Below, in pieces: positions 1-9,739 of a DNA stretch of 20,381 nt (its first letter is position 1; the number at the start of each line of letters is the position of its first letter). The position numbers and the translations under genes were made by a program. A model generated the notes under the pieces. The model did not search any database and was not told the DNA's origin. It saw only the letters and a list, made by a program, of their open reading frames with translations. Origin of the DNA: a virus; IMG/VR virus record IMGVR_UViG_3300043469_000259, positions 1 to 20,381 of that record; one strand, given 5' to 3'.

Positions 1-3000
1 TACAACTCTTGCAATTTCATTAGGGTTTGATTCTGACAATACATTAACATTGATACTATAATTATACACTGAGTCCCCTACTGAATCTCCATTATTTATT
101 GCTTTCATTTTATCTATACCTTGAGATTGGACTGCATACTTGCTCATAACAAATTCTCCTGGGGTAAGCATTGCAGGAACTGTGTCGGTTCCCTTTGCAT
201 ATCCTCCAGAATTAAACAAACTTGAAACAAATCCACCTGAAGAAAAAGTTGGAACCTGTTTACGGGGATAATTACCATAACCAGTACCAAAGTTAGGGTT
301 TGAAGTATTGAATAGTTGTGCTTGTTCATTGAATTTGAGATCTCCTGCAGCAAGTGCTTCTGCTTCCTCCTTGTCTTTGAGTTCTGCTGCTGCTTTAGCA
401 ACTGCTGCTGCCTTTACGGCTGCTACTTTGACAGGATCAGTTTCTGCTGGGACTGGATAATCTGGAATTTCATAACCAATAACCTCTCCACGACTATTCT
501 TGATTGGCTGAGGTTGAAGAGTTAAAGAGTTTGATCCTCGTCTATCAGTGTCGGAGACGACATCAGTCGGACCTCCAAAAGACCTAGAACCATAATCTCC
601 TATATTCTCTTTGGTTTTTAAAGCACGATATAAAGCCCAAGAAGTTCCTGTCCAACTATAAAAATAAAAAAAGTTGTCATCTGCTAGTGCTGTTGCATCG
701 GGACGATTGTTGTAGTCTAGTAATGGGTGGGTTTGAGCCCTCTCTGCATTTAGTTGTCCTCTCTGACTTTTTTCGCTAATTCTTCTAAAATCATCGTCTA
801 GTCCTGCTTCTCTTAGTTTTGCGCGTTGAGCGATATTCAATCCTTTGTCGCCGTAATTTCCATATTCAGTTTTTCTAGGATCTGGCAGTCCAAGTGCTAT
901 GATTTTATCTATATATGTTTGATCAAATGCAGCATCTGCTGCTGCGGTTTGTGCATTGATGCTTTGCTCAGTTGATATCAATGATGCTTTATTTGCTGCA
1001 TCCCCTTGTTTTAGGTTTTTGGTTTCATTTCCACCTGCACCATTTCCACCTGCACCATTTCCACCTGCACCATTTCCACCTGCACCATTTCCACCTGCAC
1101 CATTTCCATCCCATGTTCCTAGGCCTTGACTTGCTGGGGCTGTACTATCTGCTGTTACCTTTGCTGCTTTTGCTGTTGCAACTTTTGCTTTTGCTGCATC
1201 AACTTTCTTAGACAGTTCTGAAAACTTACCAGCCTCACCTTTGTTTGTTGCATCTTTAAATGCCCTTTCTGCATCAGCCAATTCTTTTTCTGCAACAGTT
1301 AGTGCCTGATCTGCTGCTGCTTGTTGTTGAGTCTTGTTTTTTGCATCAAGAACTCCCTGTGGAGTTTTATTGTATGCTTTTAACTTATCAAGAACGGATT
1401 GCCACTTCTTATCAATTGCATCTGTTGATGCAAGGAGTACTCCAAGTTGTTTATCCAGGTCTTTACCTGCTAAAGTATTAGCATCTATTCTTGCCTTTAT
1501 TCTATCCCAACTATATCTTGTTTGATCTAATACTGTTATCTCATCAACAAGTTTATCTATTTGTTCTTGAATTAAAGTGTTGGCATATGTTAAATCTTCA
1601 ATTTTATCTTCTAGAGGCTCTAGTTGCTTTGTTTGAATCTCTAATATTTTATCTTCTTTATCTCTAATCTTAAGAAGTGCTCCTTCACGAAGTTCTTCTA
1701 GTCTATAAATTTCATCTTGCTTAACTCTTATTTGTTCTTGGATTGCAACTCTTCCAGGGTCTGTCTCCATTCTATAAAGTTGTTGAGATATTTCAAACTG
1801 ACGGCTTTGTATATCCTTTTCACTTAACCCGCTTTGTGGCCCACGAAGCCCATCAATCTCATTTTTTCTTGCTTGCTCTAAAGCATCTGAAGCATCTGTC
1901 TGAAGTCTTCCTGCTGCATCTGCACGGTTTGCTTGCATTGCTTGTGCAGCAGATGAGATATCTCCCTTTGATAATGCATCCGCAAGATCGAGTTGCCCCT
2001 TTTGTTGACTTAATATTCCATCATTAATATTTGAAACCTTTTGAAGCGCTTCTGCTTGCTTGTCATATTTTTCATTAATCTTTTCTGCTGCATTAGAAAT
2101 TAAGGCTAAGTCATTTGATAGAGTGGTATTTTCTGTATTTAGTTTTTCCATAGCACGATCACCAAAGATGGGATTCATTTCTAGGTCTCTATTTAAATCA
2201 TTTACTTCTTCTGATAAACTCTCAATTGGTCTTGAATAATTTTTTTCAATTGCTCTTTGATCTTTTTCAATTTCACGATTAATTAGTTCAATTTGTCTTC
2301 TAAATATTGCTGCAGATGCTTCTGCTTCTTTAATTGATTTGTTATTAGCATTCATTGTGTCAACCATTGCAGTTGTTCTTGGGTCTGCACCAGTTCTTAG
2401 CAGGCTTTCTTGAACAGCAAACATTTCATCTACAAGTTCGAGTCCTGGTTTAGCAGACTCAGAGAATTGTCCAGCATTAAATTTAATTTGAATATCAATA
2501 ATCTTTTTAGCCTCAATAGAGTTTAAATAATTTGCTATCTCTTCAGAATCAACCTTTCCATCTTTAAGGTCTTCAATTAAATGTCTTGCAAGTGCTGGGT
2601 CATTTAATACCTCTGTCATCTGGTCTGCAGAAAATCCTGCAAGTTGCATTGCTGTTGAAAGTTTTGGCATTTGCTCAAGTAGTTTAAACTCTTCATTTGC
2701 CATAATCATTTTTTGGCTAAGTGCAAATCTTTCAGTCTCAGATGCAGCCTTTTTTAAATCTTCAATGTACTGTTTTCTTTCTGGACTTCCAACTTTACCA
2801 AGAGCACCTGATGCAATTGCTGCTGCAGTGGCTGCATCTTGAACATGCTCTAGTGCTTCTGTTGCACTTGCTCCACTTGCAATTAGCATTTTAAATGCTG
2901 TTTCTTGGTTTGTAATTTGCTCTACTGTTTCTCTATTAACAACATTGGCTTCTCCAACTATCGCCTCATTGTATGTCTTCATCATTTTTACACCAGTAGG

Positions 3001-6000
3001 AGTAAGTCCTTCAATATTTGCTTTTGTTTTTGGTAGGGCTTTTCCTTTTTTATCTTTTTTAAACTTAAAGATTGCTTTATCCCCCGTGAGTTTTGCTAAC
3101 TCATTAAAGTCTTTTGCAGACATCCCCATAATCATATCTCTAAATTCTTTTGGAACCTTCATTCCTATCATTCTTTGTTGAAGGCCATCAAACATCTTAA
3201 ATGCAGTAGACATGTCTTTCTTTACTTTTGGATTACTAAATGCAGCAAGCATAGACTGTAATGGTTTTGTTGCATCAAATGCACCATCACGAACATTCTT
3301 AATACGCATAGCAAGATCATCAAGGAAGTCTAGAGGGTTTGATCCACCTACTTTAGGAGTTGCTGCAGGCACATCTGCTCCAACAGAAGTTACTCCTCCT
3401 AATCCTGACATTTCAAGTTTTTCAACTGCAAAATCACTATCTGAAAGAAGTTTTAATGCTGCAACATTTTTTGCTAAAATTGCTACATAAGCATCGGAGC
3501 CAATTGCAATTCCGTCTATATATGCTTGATTCATAGCCTGCTGAGCAGCAAGAAATTCTATATCTGCAGTACGGGTTTTATCGTTTACTGTAGCCTCATA
3601 TATCTGCTGTGCTGCAAGTTTTTGCAAGTACTCTGTTTGTTGCTCAAGAGTTCCTTTCTTAAACTGTTCCATTCTATCTTCGTTCTTTTCTAATGCATCG
3701 GTTGCAGCCTTCATATTTGGAGAGACATCGGCAGAGGCATCAACGGTCTTGCCATCTTCTGAGGCTAAAGATGTTTTGCCAGCCTTCTTAGCATCTTCTT
3801 TTATTTTTTCAAGTGCTGCTTGCTCTTTCTTGATTGTTTCAAGTCCTGCAAGGCCTATGGTTGTAACCATAATCTCAAAGTCAATTGTATTTCCATCTAG
3901 AGCCTGAATACTTTTTAGGGTTTCCATCATTGAGTCAAACTGCGCTGGATCTTTCTTTTTCATTACCATTTCTGTAATAATTGAAGTTGCTTGTTTTTTA
4001 CCCTCTGAAGTACCAAATCCTGAAAACATACCAAACAATTCTTTTGTTTTGGATGTACCCTTTGTTTTAATTGCTGCGTTTAGCAAGAAATCCATTTCGT
4101 TTAACTTGCCACTGAACAGATCCATATAACTTGTTGCTTCTGATGGACTCAAAACCTTGCTTCCAACAAGCATTTCCATTTTTGCCTGGAATTGTTGTGC
4201 TCCTTTTTCTCCAGCAAGACCAGTAGTTACATTCTTACCCAGTTCGGAATTGTACTCTCCATAAGTAGTATCATTTACAAGGTTTTTAGTTTTCTTTAAA
4301 AATGTTTTAGAAGCCTCTTCTTGATCTGTACCCTTGTATGTTGACTCAACCTGTGCTTTAGATGCATCAAAGTATGCATCCTCACGCATTGCTTGCTTAC
4401 CCCAAACAGAACCACTATAAACTTTATCAAAACTTGCTGCACTTCTATTTATTTGTGAAAGAACTTGATCATTCATAAATTGAGTGTCTTTTACATTCTG
4501 AGCATTAAGTGCAGAAAGTTGTGTTTCAATCTCTAATTTCTTTTGTGCATTTGCTGTTGATGCTAACTCTGCTTCTAATTTTTGTTTTGCAGTTTCATAC
4601 TCAACCTGTACCTGGTCTGCCATCATTGTTGCCAACTCTAAGTTGTTCATATTTAATGCTGCAAGTGCTGCTACTTCTTTTCTTGCTCCTTGTCCAAATC
4701 CTGACTTTGATGCAACATTATCTTCAAGGTTATTGGTTCTTTGTCCTGCCTTTGCCATTATTGCAACTCTGGCTTTCATAGGTTCCTTTTCTAGATCTTC
4801 ACCATCAGGTCCAATCAGTGAGGTTAGTTGACCAATAACCTGCATTTCAAGTTTTGCATCTTTAAGTTCTATAGCCAAGGCTGCTGCGATGCTGTTTGCT
4901 GCGTTACTGTCTAAAACTCCATCTGCAACTCCTGTTGCAAGTTTTAATGCTAGATCTGATACTGCTTTATCTTGGCCAAACTCTTTAACATTTTTTTGAA
5001 AAAGTTCTTTTTCTTTTTTGCCAGGTTCTGATCCTAAAAATTGTTTTCCAAATATATCGTCAATCTTAACTGCTTCATCATACTTTCCATACTGGCTTTT
5101 TTCTCTACGCTTATCCATTTTTTCAGATGCGCCAACCCTACCAGTCATTTCTCCTATTGCCTTTAATCCACTTCTTGTTGCTGAAAGATCTTTTGCAAAC
5201 TGTGCTGCTTTGCCAGCCATAGCATTAAGGTGCTTATTAAATAGGTATGCTCCTGCTGCTACGGCTGCTAGGGCTACTACAATACCCTGCGGTCCTGTCA
5301 ATCCCGCAATCATTGGGGCGAACTGTGCAACAGTTGCTGCGCCACCAAGTGCTGCTGTTACTTGTGGTGGTGCTCCTGCCATACCAGCAACCATTGCTGC
5401 TGTACCTAATGCTCCTGCAGCCTTTCCAGAAACCTTTCCAACCTTTTCTTTACGCATTCCACGTTTCTTTTTGCCTAGTTGACTCTTCGTAAGAGTTGTA
5501 GGTTGTCCAGTTTCTGGATCAAAAAGTATCTGCCCCTTCTTGTCCCTTGTGTAGGTTGATGCTTCATCATAGGCTTCTACAGATCCCATTGCTGTTGCTG
5601 GGTTTACATAATTATTATTTGTTTGTGCTCCTGCAGGGATAATTCCATTTTCTGCTGCAAGTCTTGCTGCTTCGTCTGCATTATTTTTTGTAAGCCTATC
5701 TCTCTCTATCTTCTTTTGTTTTTCAATTTCTTCATTTACTTTTGCAATGCTTTCTGAAGAGTTTGCAATATTTTCTTGTGCTATTCCAGTTGCCCCTGTT
5801 GCTTGAAGAACTTCTCCAAGATTTCCAGTTGTTGCATTTGTTATTTGTGCACCAGTTAAAAGGTTTTCTGTATTTTGTGTTTGAGCATCAAGGGCATCGC
5901 TAGTTACATTTGCAAGTTCATCTGTTTTTTCTGCAACTAATACTGTTGACTTTGCTGTATCAGTGGTACCCTCAGCAATAACTTTCTTTGCTTTTTTAAC

Positions 6001-9000
6001 TGATGGGGTTAGGCTTGATTTTTCTTTTGCTTCTGATGTTGATCCTACTCTTGCTCTAGCACCAAGTTTTCTTCTTTGTCTATCTTCTGATTTAAGAATT
6101 TGTCTCTCTTCATAGTCTTCTGGATTATTAAGGTCATCATAGAATGCCTTGTTTCCAACATCCATCTTTTCATTTATTACTTCTGTTGGAACTGCAGTGT
6201 TACCAAGTGTTGAAGATTGTGCAGATACTCCTGCCTGCCCTTCTTTCATTCCAAGAGTTAAACCTTCTGCAACTTCTTTTCCTGCTTCAATGGCTTTTCT
6301 AGATGGTGAGTCTGCTGCTGTTCCAGCCTCGCTTCTAACTCCATCAATTGCTGCTTGACCAACGGTGGCTCCTTGTGATCTAGCATCTGTAACGGCTGCT
6401 TCATCTACTTCTATAAAATTACCTTGGCCACCAGGCCTTCTTACTTCTGTGCCACCTGTTTGATATGTTCCTCGCTCATTGTATTTTGGTTTATCTGCTG
6501 TATAGGCTTCACCTTTAACGTTTGTTTCACCTCTAGCAACTGCATCTGCGTTGGCAATTGCCTTCTGTTCTGCGTCCATGTGGAGCCTTACTCCAGTAAC
6601 CGTTTCTCTTGCTACTTTAAAAACTTGACCAAGTTCAGTATCTAGTCCAGCAACCTGAGAACGAACAGTTTGCTCAATTCCTTGAAATACTACGTCGTCA
6701 AATATTTGCCCTGGGTTGGCCTGCTTCCATCGTGTAACTTCTTGTAAAAGTCTATCATCATATACTTGTAATGCTCCAGACAGTTGTTCAAAGTTTCCAC
6801 CACCGATTTCAACTGCTTTTGACCATTTTGAAACTCCAGTTGCTGAAAAGTCTTCCAAGAAAGCATCAATTGTTGGAACAGTATTTCCTGGAATATCTTT
6901 ATATTTTTTAATCTCTGGGGATCCATCGGCCATTGCTTTATTTATTTGCCCCTGAAGCATGTATACTGGGCTGGCGGTAGGCATTGCAACATTGGTTCCA
7001 TTTGCTTGATTACTTGCTTCAATTGCTCTTTGAAGATTTAAAAGTTCTGATTGCGTTTTTTCATGTGTTATGTTTATAGTTCTAGATAACTGATCAATTG
7101 GAATTGAAGTAGATGTTTCAGCATGGGAAAACTGCTGAACTTGTTGTTGGCTTGCTCTAGGATTGTAAAATTTATGTAGGCTTGCATCTGCCCCTGCAGT
7201 TCCTACTTTTTTAGTTGCCGTAGATGCTCCAGAAGCAGTTAATTGCCTACCTCTACTTTCTGCAGCATCTGCTGCTGATTCAATAACACTTTTTACGCTA
7301 CTAACCAAAGATGCTCTTAACTGCTCTAAACTTGCTTCACTACTATCAGTTACTGTTCTGCCAGTTGCTTGTGCGTAGGCAATAAGTTTTTCTGCAGAAG
7401 TTTTATTAATAAACTCAAATTGTTTACCAATTTCATCTGCTACACCTGCTGAATCATTAGAGCGACTAGCCATCTGACTAATAAAGGTTTGTTGATCACC
7501 AGTAACAACTCTTCCAGTTCCTTGATTATATCTTTTTACGGATCCATTTTGAAGTGCTGCTACTAATTCTGGATTATCCTTTGCAGTCTGCTTAGTGATA
7601 ACAACTTCCCCAGGAGTAAGCAATGCTGGGACTGTATCTTTGTTTCCGCTACCTGGGACTACTCCACCCTGTGCAAACTTCTTTGGAGGTAGACCTGCTA
7701 CTGCTCCTGCTGGTCCTGGTACTGAGTTAAATAGTCCTGGTGATGATTGTGCAAGTGCTCTTGCCTGAGTTGCTGCATTTCCATATGCTGCAGCAAGTGC
7801 ATTAACGGATGCCTGCTCAACATTGAATGTAGAAATTAATTGACTGTGAGATGTGTGTAGGGCATTAGATTGTGCAAGGTTTTCAATCTGCTGATTAGTT
7901 AAATAATCAAATCCGCTACCAAGAACATTGCTTGAACCATTAAGTTTGGCAATTCCTCCACGAAGCATAGCAAAAAATTTAATTAAGTTAGCAACTCCGT
8001 TAGCAAGAATACCAAATGTCATCAAAGCAATTGGGGCTAATCCGCCAATCACACCAATCATAATTGCTATTACTTTTTTTGTTCCGTCACTTAAACCATT
8101 AAACTTTTCTAGGATCTTTCCAACAAAGTTAACAATTGGAGTTACTGCTTGCAAGAATGCCTTACCTACGGGAACAAGTTGAAGTTTAAGGTTTTCCATA
8201 GACTTCTTAAATTTGTTACCAGTCATGTCTTCAACCTTGCCAAGTTCTCGCTCAGACAAGATTGCTAATTCTTCAACTGATGCCCCAGCAAGTCCAAGGG
8301 CTCTTGCAGCCTGTGAAGAATCTTTTGTTACGTTTTGAAATAATGTAGAAAGACGAGCAAACTGGAACTTACCAAATAGTTGTTCAATTGCTCTTGCACG
8401 GTTAAGAGGATCTAGTGTATCAAGTGCTCTTGCAAATCCTACAACAGTTCCTTTTAGATCTCCCTTATTTGCTTCAACAAGACCAGTAATATTTATTCCA
8501 AGATCGGCAAGGAATTCACTAGCCTTCTTAGAAGGATTAATCATAGAAGCAAGACCAGACTTAAGTGCGTTAGCACCTTCTGATGCGTTAATTCCACCTT
8601 CCTTCATCGCAGTCATAAAGAATGCTAGGTCTTCTACAGATCCACCAAGTTGCTTTATAACTGGTCCAGCCTTTGGAACAGCAATTGTTAAATCCTCAAT
8701 AGAAAGAACAGTTTGGTTTTCTACTGCGTTAAGGAAGTTAATTTTTCTTGCAAGATCTTCTGTTGCAATTCCAAAAGCATTTGTTAAAGAAATTGTTGTT
8801 TCTAAGGCCTGTTGTTGCTCAACTTGACCAAGGACTGAAAGTCGTGTTGCCTGAATTACTTGAGAATTAAGCGCGTCTCCAGTAAGACCCATTGCTGCTG
8901 CTGAAGCAGCCATTTCAACAGTATCTTTTACTGCAATTCCATATTTAGTAAATTCTTTTCCAAGTCTTTGAATGTCTGCAATTGCTTTATCAGTTGCATC

Positions 9001-9726
9001 TCCACCTGTGAACATGTCTCCATAAACTCTTGTAAACTTTGTAACAGCCTGTTCCATTTCCATGAATGTTTTTGCTGCTGTAGAGCCAAGAATAGAAAGA
9101 GGAATAGTCAAACCAACCATTAACTGGCGACCTGCCCACTGAGTATTCTTACCAAAATTTAGGAGTTGAGTTGAGCCTTGGCTTAATAACTTATTTAAAA
9201 ATTGCTGTCTTTGTGCAGCCATTTGCATACGTGTTGCATAATCTGCATACTGGCCATTGACCATCTTAAGGTGCTTTGGAACTACCTGAAGAGTCTTGAT
9301 CATGTCTCCATTTGCAGACTGCATCTGAATATACTGAGACTGTAGAAGTTTTACTCTGTCTTTACTAGCACGGGTTAATGTCTCACGCTCTTGTGCAAAC
9401 ATCCCTTTAAATACCTTGGTATTTTGCGTTGCTGCTGCTGCGGTGTACCTAAAGTACTGTCGCATTGACATTTGATTTTTTTCAAGTGCTTGCGTGAAAG
9501 AAGATGTACTTGAGGCTACATCTTTTTGAGTTGCAACAAACTTTCCAGTTGCATTAATAGCCTGCATTAACTGGCTATTAAGGCCCTTCTGGGCATTCAT
9601 TGCTGCAACATTACCCTGAGTTAGGGTTTGATTAAAACGGCTGAGTCCAGACTGTAACTGACGTAATTGTGCTAAGGCTTGACTGGTATCAAAATTAATA
9701 CCAATATTTGCATTTACGTCAGCCAA
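1..9726 (-). CDS. Tape measure protein, very large, 3' end outside window
   Basis: This protein sets tail length and is ejected with the DNA. The reading frame is open from 9726 to the window edge, 3242 codons, so the C-terminus is missing. The start is TTG at 9726: a stop (TGA) sits directly before it in frame, and AGAGGTG lies 6 bases upstream. Residues about 190-600 look like the PhageMin_Tail core, ending in a hydrophobic stretch at about 543-582. A second hydrophobic Ala/Gly-rich segment is at about 1430-1500. A long charged coiled coil runs at about 2635-2780 and a GAGGN repeat linker at about 2874-2900. The family motif with DTVPALLTPGE occurs near residue 695 and again near 3180. The visible end resembles the usual tape measure C-terminus, so probably little is missing. 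At roughly 1.5 angstrom per residue it predicts a tail near 490 nm. It follows the two chaperone genes, the usual position. Confidence 0.93.
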   Translation of the reverse strand, partial: MADVNANIGINFDTSQALAQLRQLQSGLSRFNQTLTQGNVAAMNAQKGLNSQLMQAINATGKFVATQKDVASSTSSFTQALEKNQMSMRQYFRYTAAAATQNTKVFKGMFAQERETLTRASKDRVKLLQSQYIQMQSANGDMIKTLQVVPKHLKMVNGQYADYATRMQMAAQRQQFLNKLLSQGSTQLLNFGKNTQWAGRQLMVGLTIPLSILGSTAAKTFMEMEQAVTKFTRVYGDMFTGGDATDKAIADIQRLGKEFTKYGIAVKDTVEMAASAAAMGLTGDALNSQVIQATRLSVLGQVEQQQALETTISLTNAFGIATEDLARKINFLNAVENQTVLSIEDLTIAVPKAGPVIKQLGGSVEDLAFFMTAMKEGGINASEGANALKSGLASMINPSKKASEFLADLGINITGLVEANKGDLKGTVVGFARALDTLDPLNRARAIEQLFGKFQFARLSTLFQNVTKDSSQAARALGLAGASVEELAILSERELGKVEDMTGNKFKKSMENLKLQLVPVGKAFLQAVTPIVNFVGKILEKFNGLSDGTKKVIAIMIGVIGGLAPIALMTFGILANGVANLIKFFAMLRGGIAKLNGSSNVLGSGFDYLTNQQIENLAQSNALHTSHSQLISTFNVEQASVNALAAAYGNAATQARALAQSSPGLFNSVPGPAGAVAGLPPKKFAQGGVVPGSGNKDTVPALLTPGEVVITKQTAKDNPELVAALQNGSVKRYNQGTGRVVTGDQQTFISQMASRSNDSAGVADEIGKQFEFINKTSAEKLIAYAQATGRTVTDSSEASLEQLRASLVSSVKSVIESAADAAESRGRQLTASGASTATKKVGTAGADASLHKFYNPRASQQQVQQFSHAETSTSIPIDQLSRTINITHEKTQSELLNLQRAIEASNQANGTNVAMPTASPVYMLQGQINKAMADGSPEIKKYKDIPGNTVPTIDAFLEDFSATGVSKWSKAVEIGGGNFEQLSGALQVYDDRLLQEVTRWKQANPGQIFDDVVFQGIEQTVRSQVAGLDTELGQVFKVARETVTGVRLHMDAEQKAIANADAVARGETNVKGEAYTADKPKYNERGTYQTGGTEVRRPGGQGNFIEVDEAAVTDARSQGATVGQAAIDGVRSEAGTAADSPSRKAIEAGKEVAEGLTLGMKEGQAGVSAQSSTLGNTAVPTEVINEKMDVGNKAFYDDLNNPEDYEERQILKSEDRQRRKLGARARVGSTSEAKEKSSLTPSVKKAKKVIAEGTTDTAKSTVLVAEKTDELANVTSDALDAQTQNTENLLTGAQITNATTGNLGEVLQATGATGIAQENIANSSESIAKVNEEIEKQKKIERDRLTKNNADEAARLAAENGIIPAGAQTNNNYVNPATAMGSVEAYDEASTYTRDKKGQILFDPETGQPTTLTKSQLGKKKRGMRKEKVGKVSGKAAGALGTAAMVAGMAGAPPQVTAALGGAATVAQFAPMIAGLTGPQGIVVALAAVAAGAYLFNKHLNAMAGKAAQFAKDLSATRSGLKAIGEMTGRVGASEKMDKRREKSQYGKYDEAVKIDDIFGKQFLGSEPGKKEKELFQKNVKEFGQDKAVSDLALKLATGVADGVLDSNAANSIAAALAIELKDAKLEMQVIGQLTSLIGPDGEDLEKEPMKARVAIMAKAGQRTNNLEDNVASKSGFGQGARKEVAALAALNMNNLELATMMADQVQVEYETAKQKLEAELASTANAQKKLEIETQLSALNAQNVKDTQFMNDQVLSQINRSAASFDKVYSGSVWGKQAMREDAYFDASKAQVESTYKGTDQEEASKTFLKKTKNLVNDTTYGEYNSELGKNVTTGLAGEKGAQQFQAKMEMLVGSKVLSPSEATSYMDLFSGKLNEMDFLLNAAIKTKGTSKTKELFGMFSGFGTSEGKKQATSIITEMVMKKKDPAQFDSMMETLKSIQALDGNTIDFEIMVTTIGLAGLETIKKEQAALEKIKEDAKKAGKTSLASEDGKTVDASADVSPNMKAATDALEKNEDRMEQFKKGTLEQQTEYLQKLAAQQIYEATVNDKTRTADIEFLAAQQAMNQAYIDGIAIGSDAYVAILAKNVAALKLLSDSDFAVEKLEMSGLGGVTSVGADVPAATPKVGGSNPLDFLDDLAMRIKNVRDGAFDATKPLQSMLAAFSNPKVKKDMSTAFKMFDGLQQRMIGMKVPKEFRDMIMGMSAKDFNELAKLTGDKAIFKFKKDKKGKALPKTKANIEGLTPTGVKMMKTYNEAIVGEANVVNRETVEQITNQETAFKMLIASGASATEALEHVQDAATAAAIASGALGKVGSPERKQYIEDLKKAASETERFALSQKMIMANEEFKLLEQMPKLSTAMQLAGFSADQMTEVLNDPALARHLIEDLKDGKVDSEEIANYLNSIEAKKIIDIQIKFNAGQFSESAKPGLELVDEMFAVQESLLRTGADPRTTAMVDTMNANNKSIKEAEASAAIFRRQIELINREIEKDQRAIEKNYSRPIESLSEEVNDLNRDLEMNPIFGDRAMEKLNTENTTLSNDLALISNAAEKINEKYDKQAEALQKVSNINDGILSQQKGQLDLADALSKGDISSAAQAMQANRADAAGRLQTDASDALEQARKNEIDGLRGPQSGLSEKDIQSRQFEISQQLYRMETDPGRVAIQEQIRVKQDEIYRLEELREGALLKIRDKEDKILEIQTKQLEPLEDKIEDLTYANTLIQEQIDKLVDEITVLDQTRYSWDRIKARIDANTLAGKDLDKQLGVLLASTDAIDKKWQSVLDKLKAYNKTPQGVLDAKNKTQQQAAADQALTVAEKELADAERAFKDATNKGEAGKFSELSKKVDAAKAKVATAKAAKVTADSTAPASQGLGTWDGNGAGGNGAGGNGAGGNGAGGNGAGGNETKNLKQGDAANKASLISTEQSINAQTAAADAAFDQTYIDKIIALGLPDPRKTEYGNYGDKGLNIAQRAKLREAGLDDDFRRISEKSQRGQLNAERAQTHPLLDYNNRPDATALADDNFFYFYSWTGTSWALYRALKTKENIGDYGSRSFGGPTDVVSDTDRRGSNSLTLQPQPIKNSRGEVIGYEIPDYPVPAETDPVKVAAVKAAAVAKAAAELKDKEEAEALAAGDLKFNEQAQLFNTSNPNFGTGYGNYPRKQVPTFSSGGFVSSLFNSGGYAKGTDTVPAMLTPGEFVMSKYAVQSQGIDKMKAINNGDSVGDSVYNYSINVNVLSESNPNEIARVV
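1027..1107 (-). repeat. Five perfect 15-base tandem repeats inside the tape measure gene
   Basis: The plus-strand unit ATTTCCACCTGCACC repeats five times without mismatch (1027-1101), then a partial unit follows (1102-1107). In the coding frame this gives repeated GAGGN pentapeptides, a flexible glycine-rich linker. Because the unit is a multiple of three, copy number can change without breaking the frame. Perfect DNA identity suggests recent expansion. Confidence 0.95.
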
Positions 9727-9732
9727 TCAAAA

Positions 9733-9739
9733 CACCTCT
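9733..9739 (-). promoter_or_regulatory. Ribosome binding site that fixes the TTG start of the tape measure
   Basis: The coding strand reads AGAGGTG, then six bases (TTTTGA), then TTG. The in-frame TGA just before the TTG rules out any start further upstream, and the next in-frame ATG is dozens of codons in. This site therefore supports TTG 9726 as the start. Confidence 0.7.

Noticed and set aside
5018-5482. Plus-strand open frame of 154 residues inside the tape measure gene
   Set aside because: It is the mirror of an Ala/Gly-rich coding stretch on the other strand, lacks a ribosome site and has no recognisable domains.
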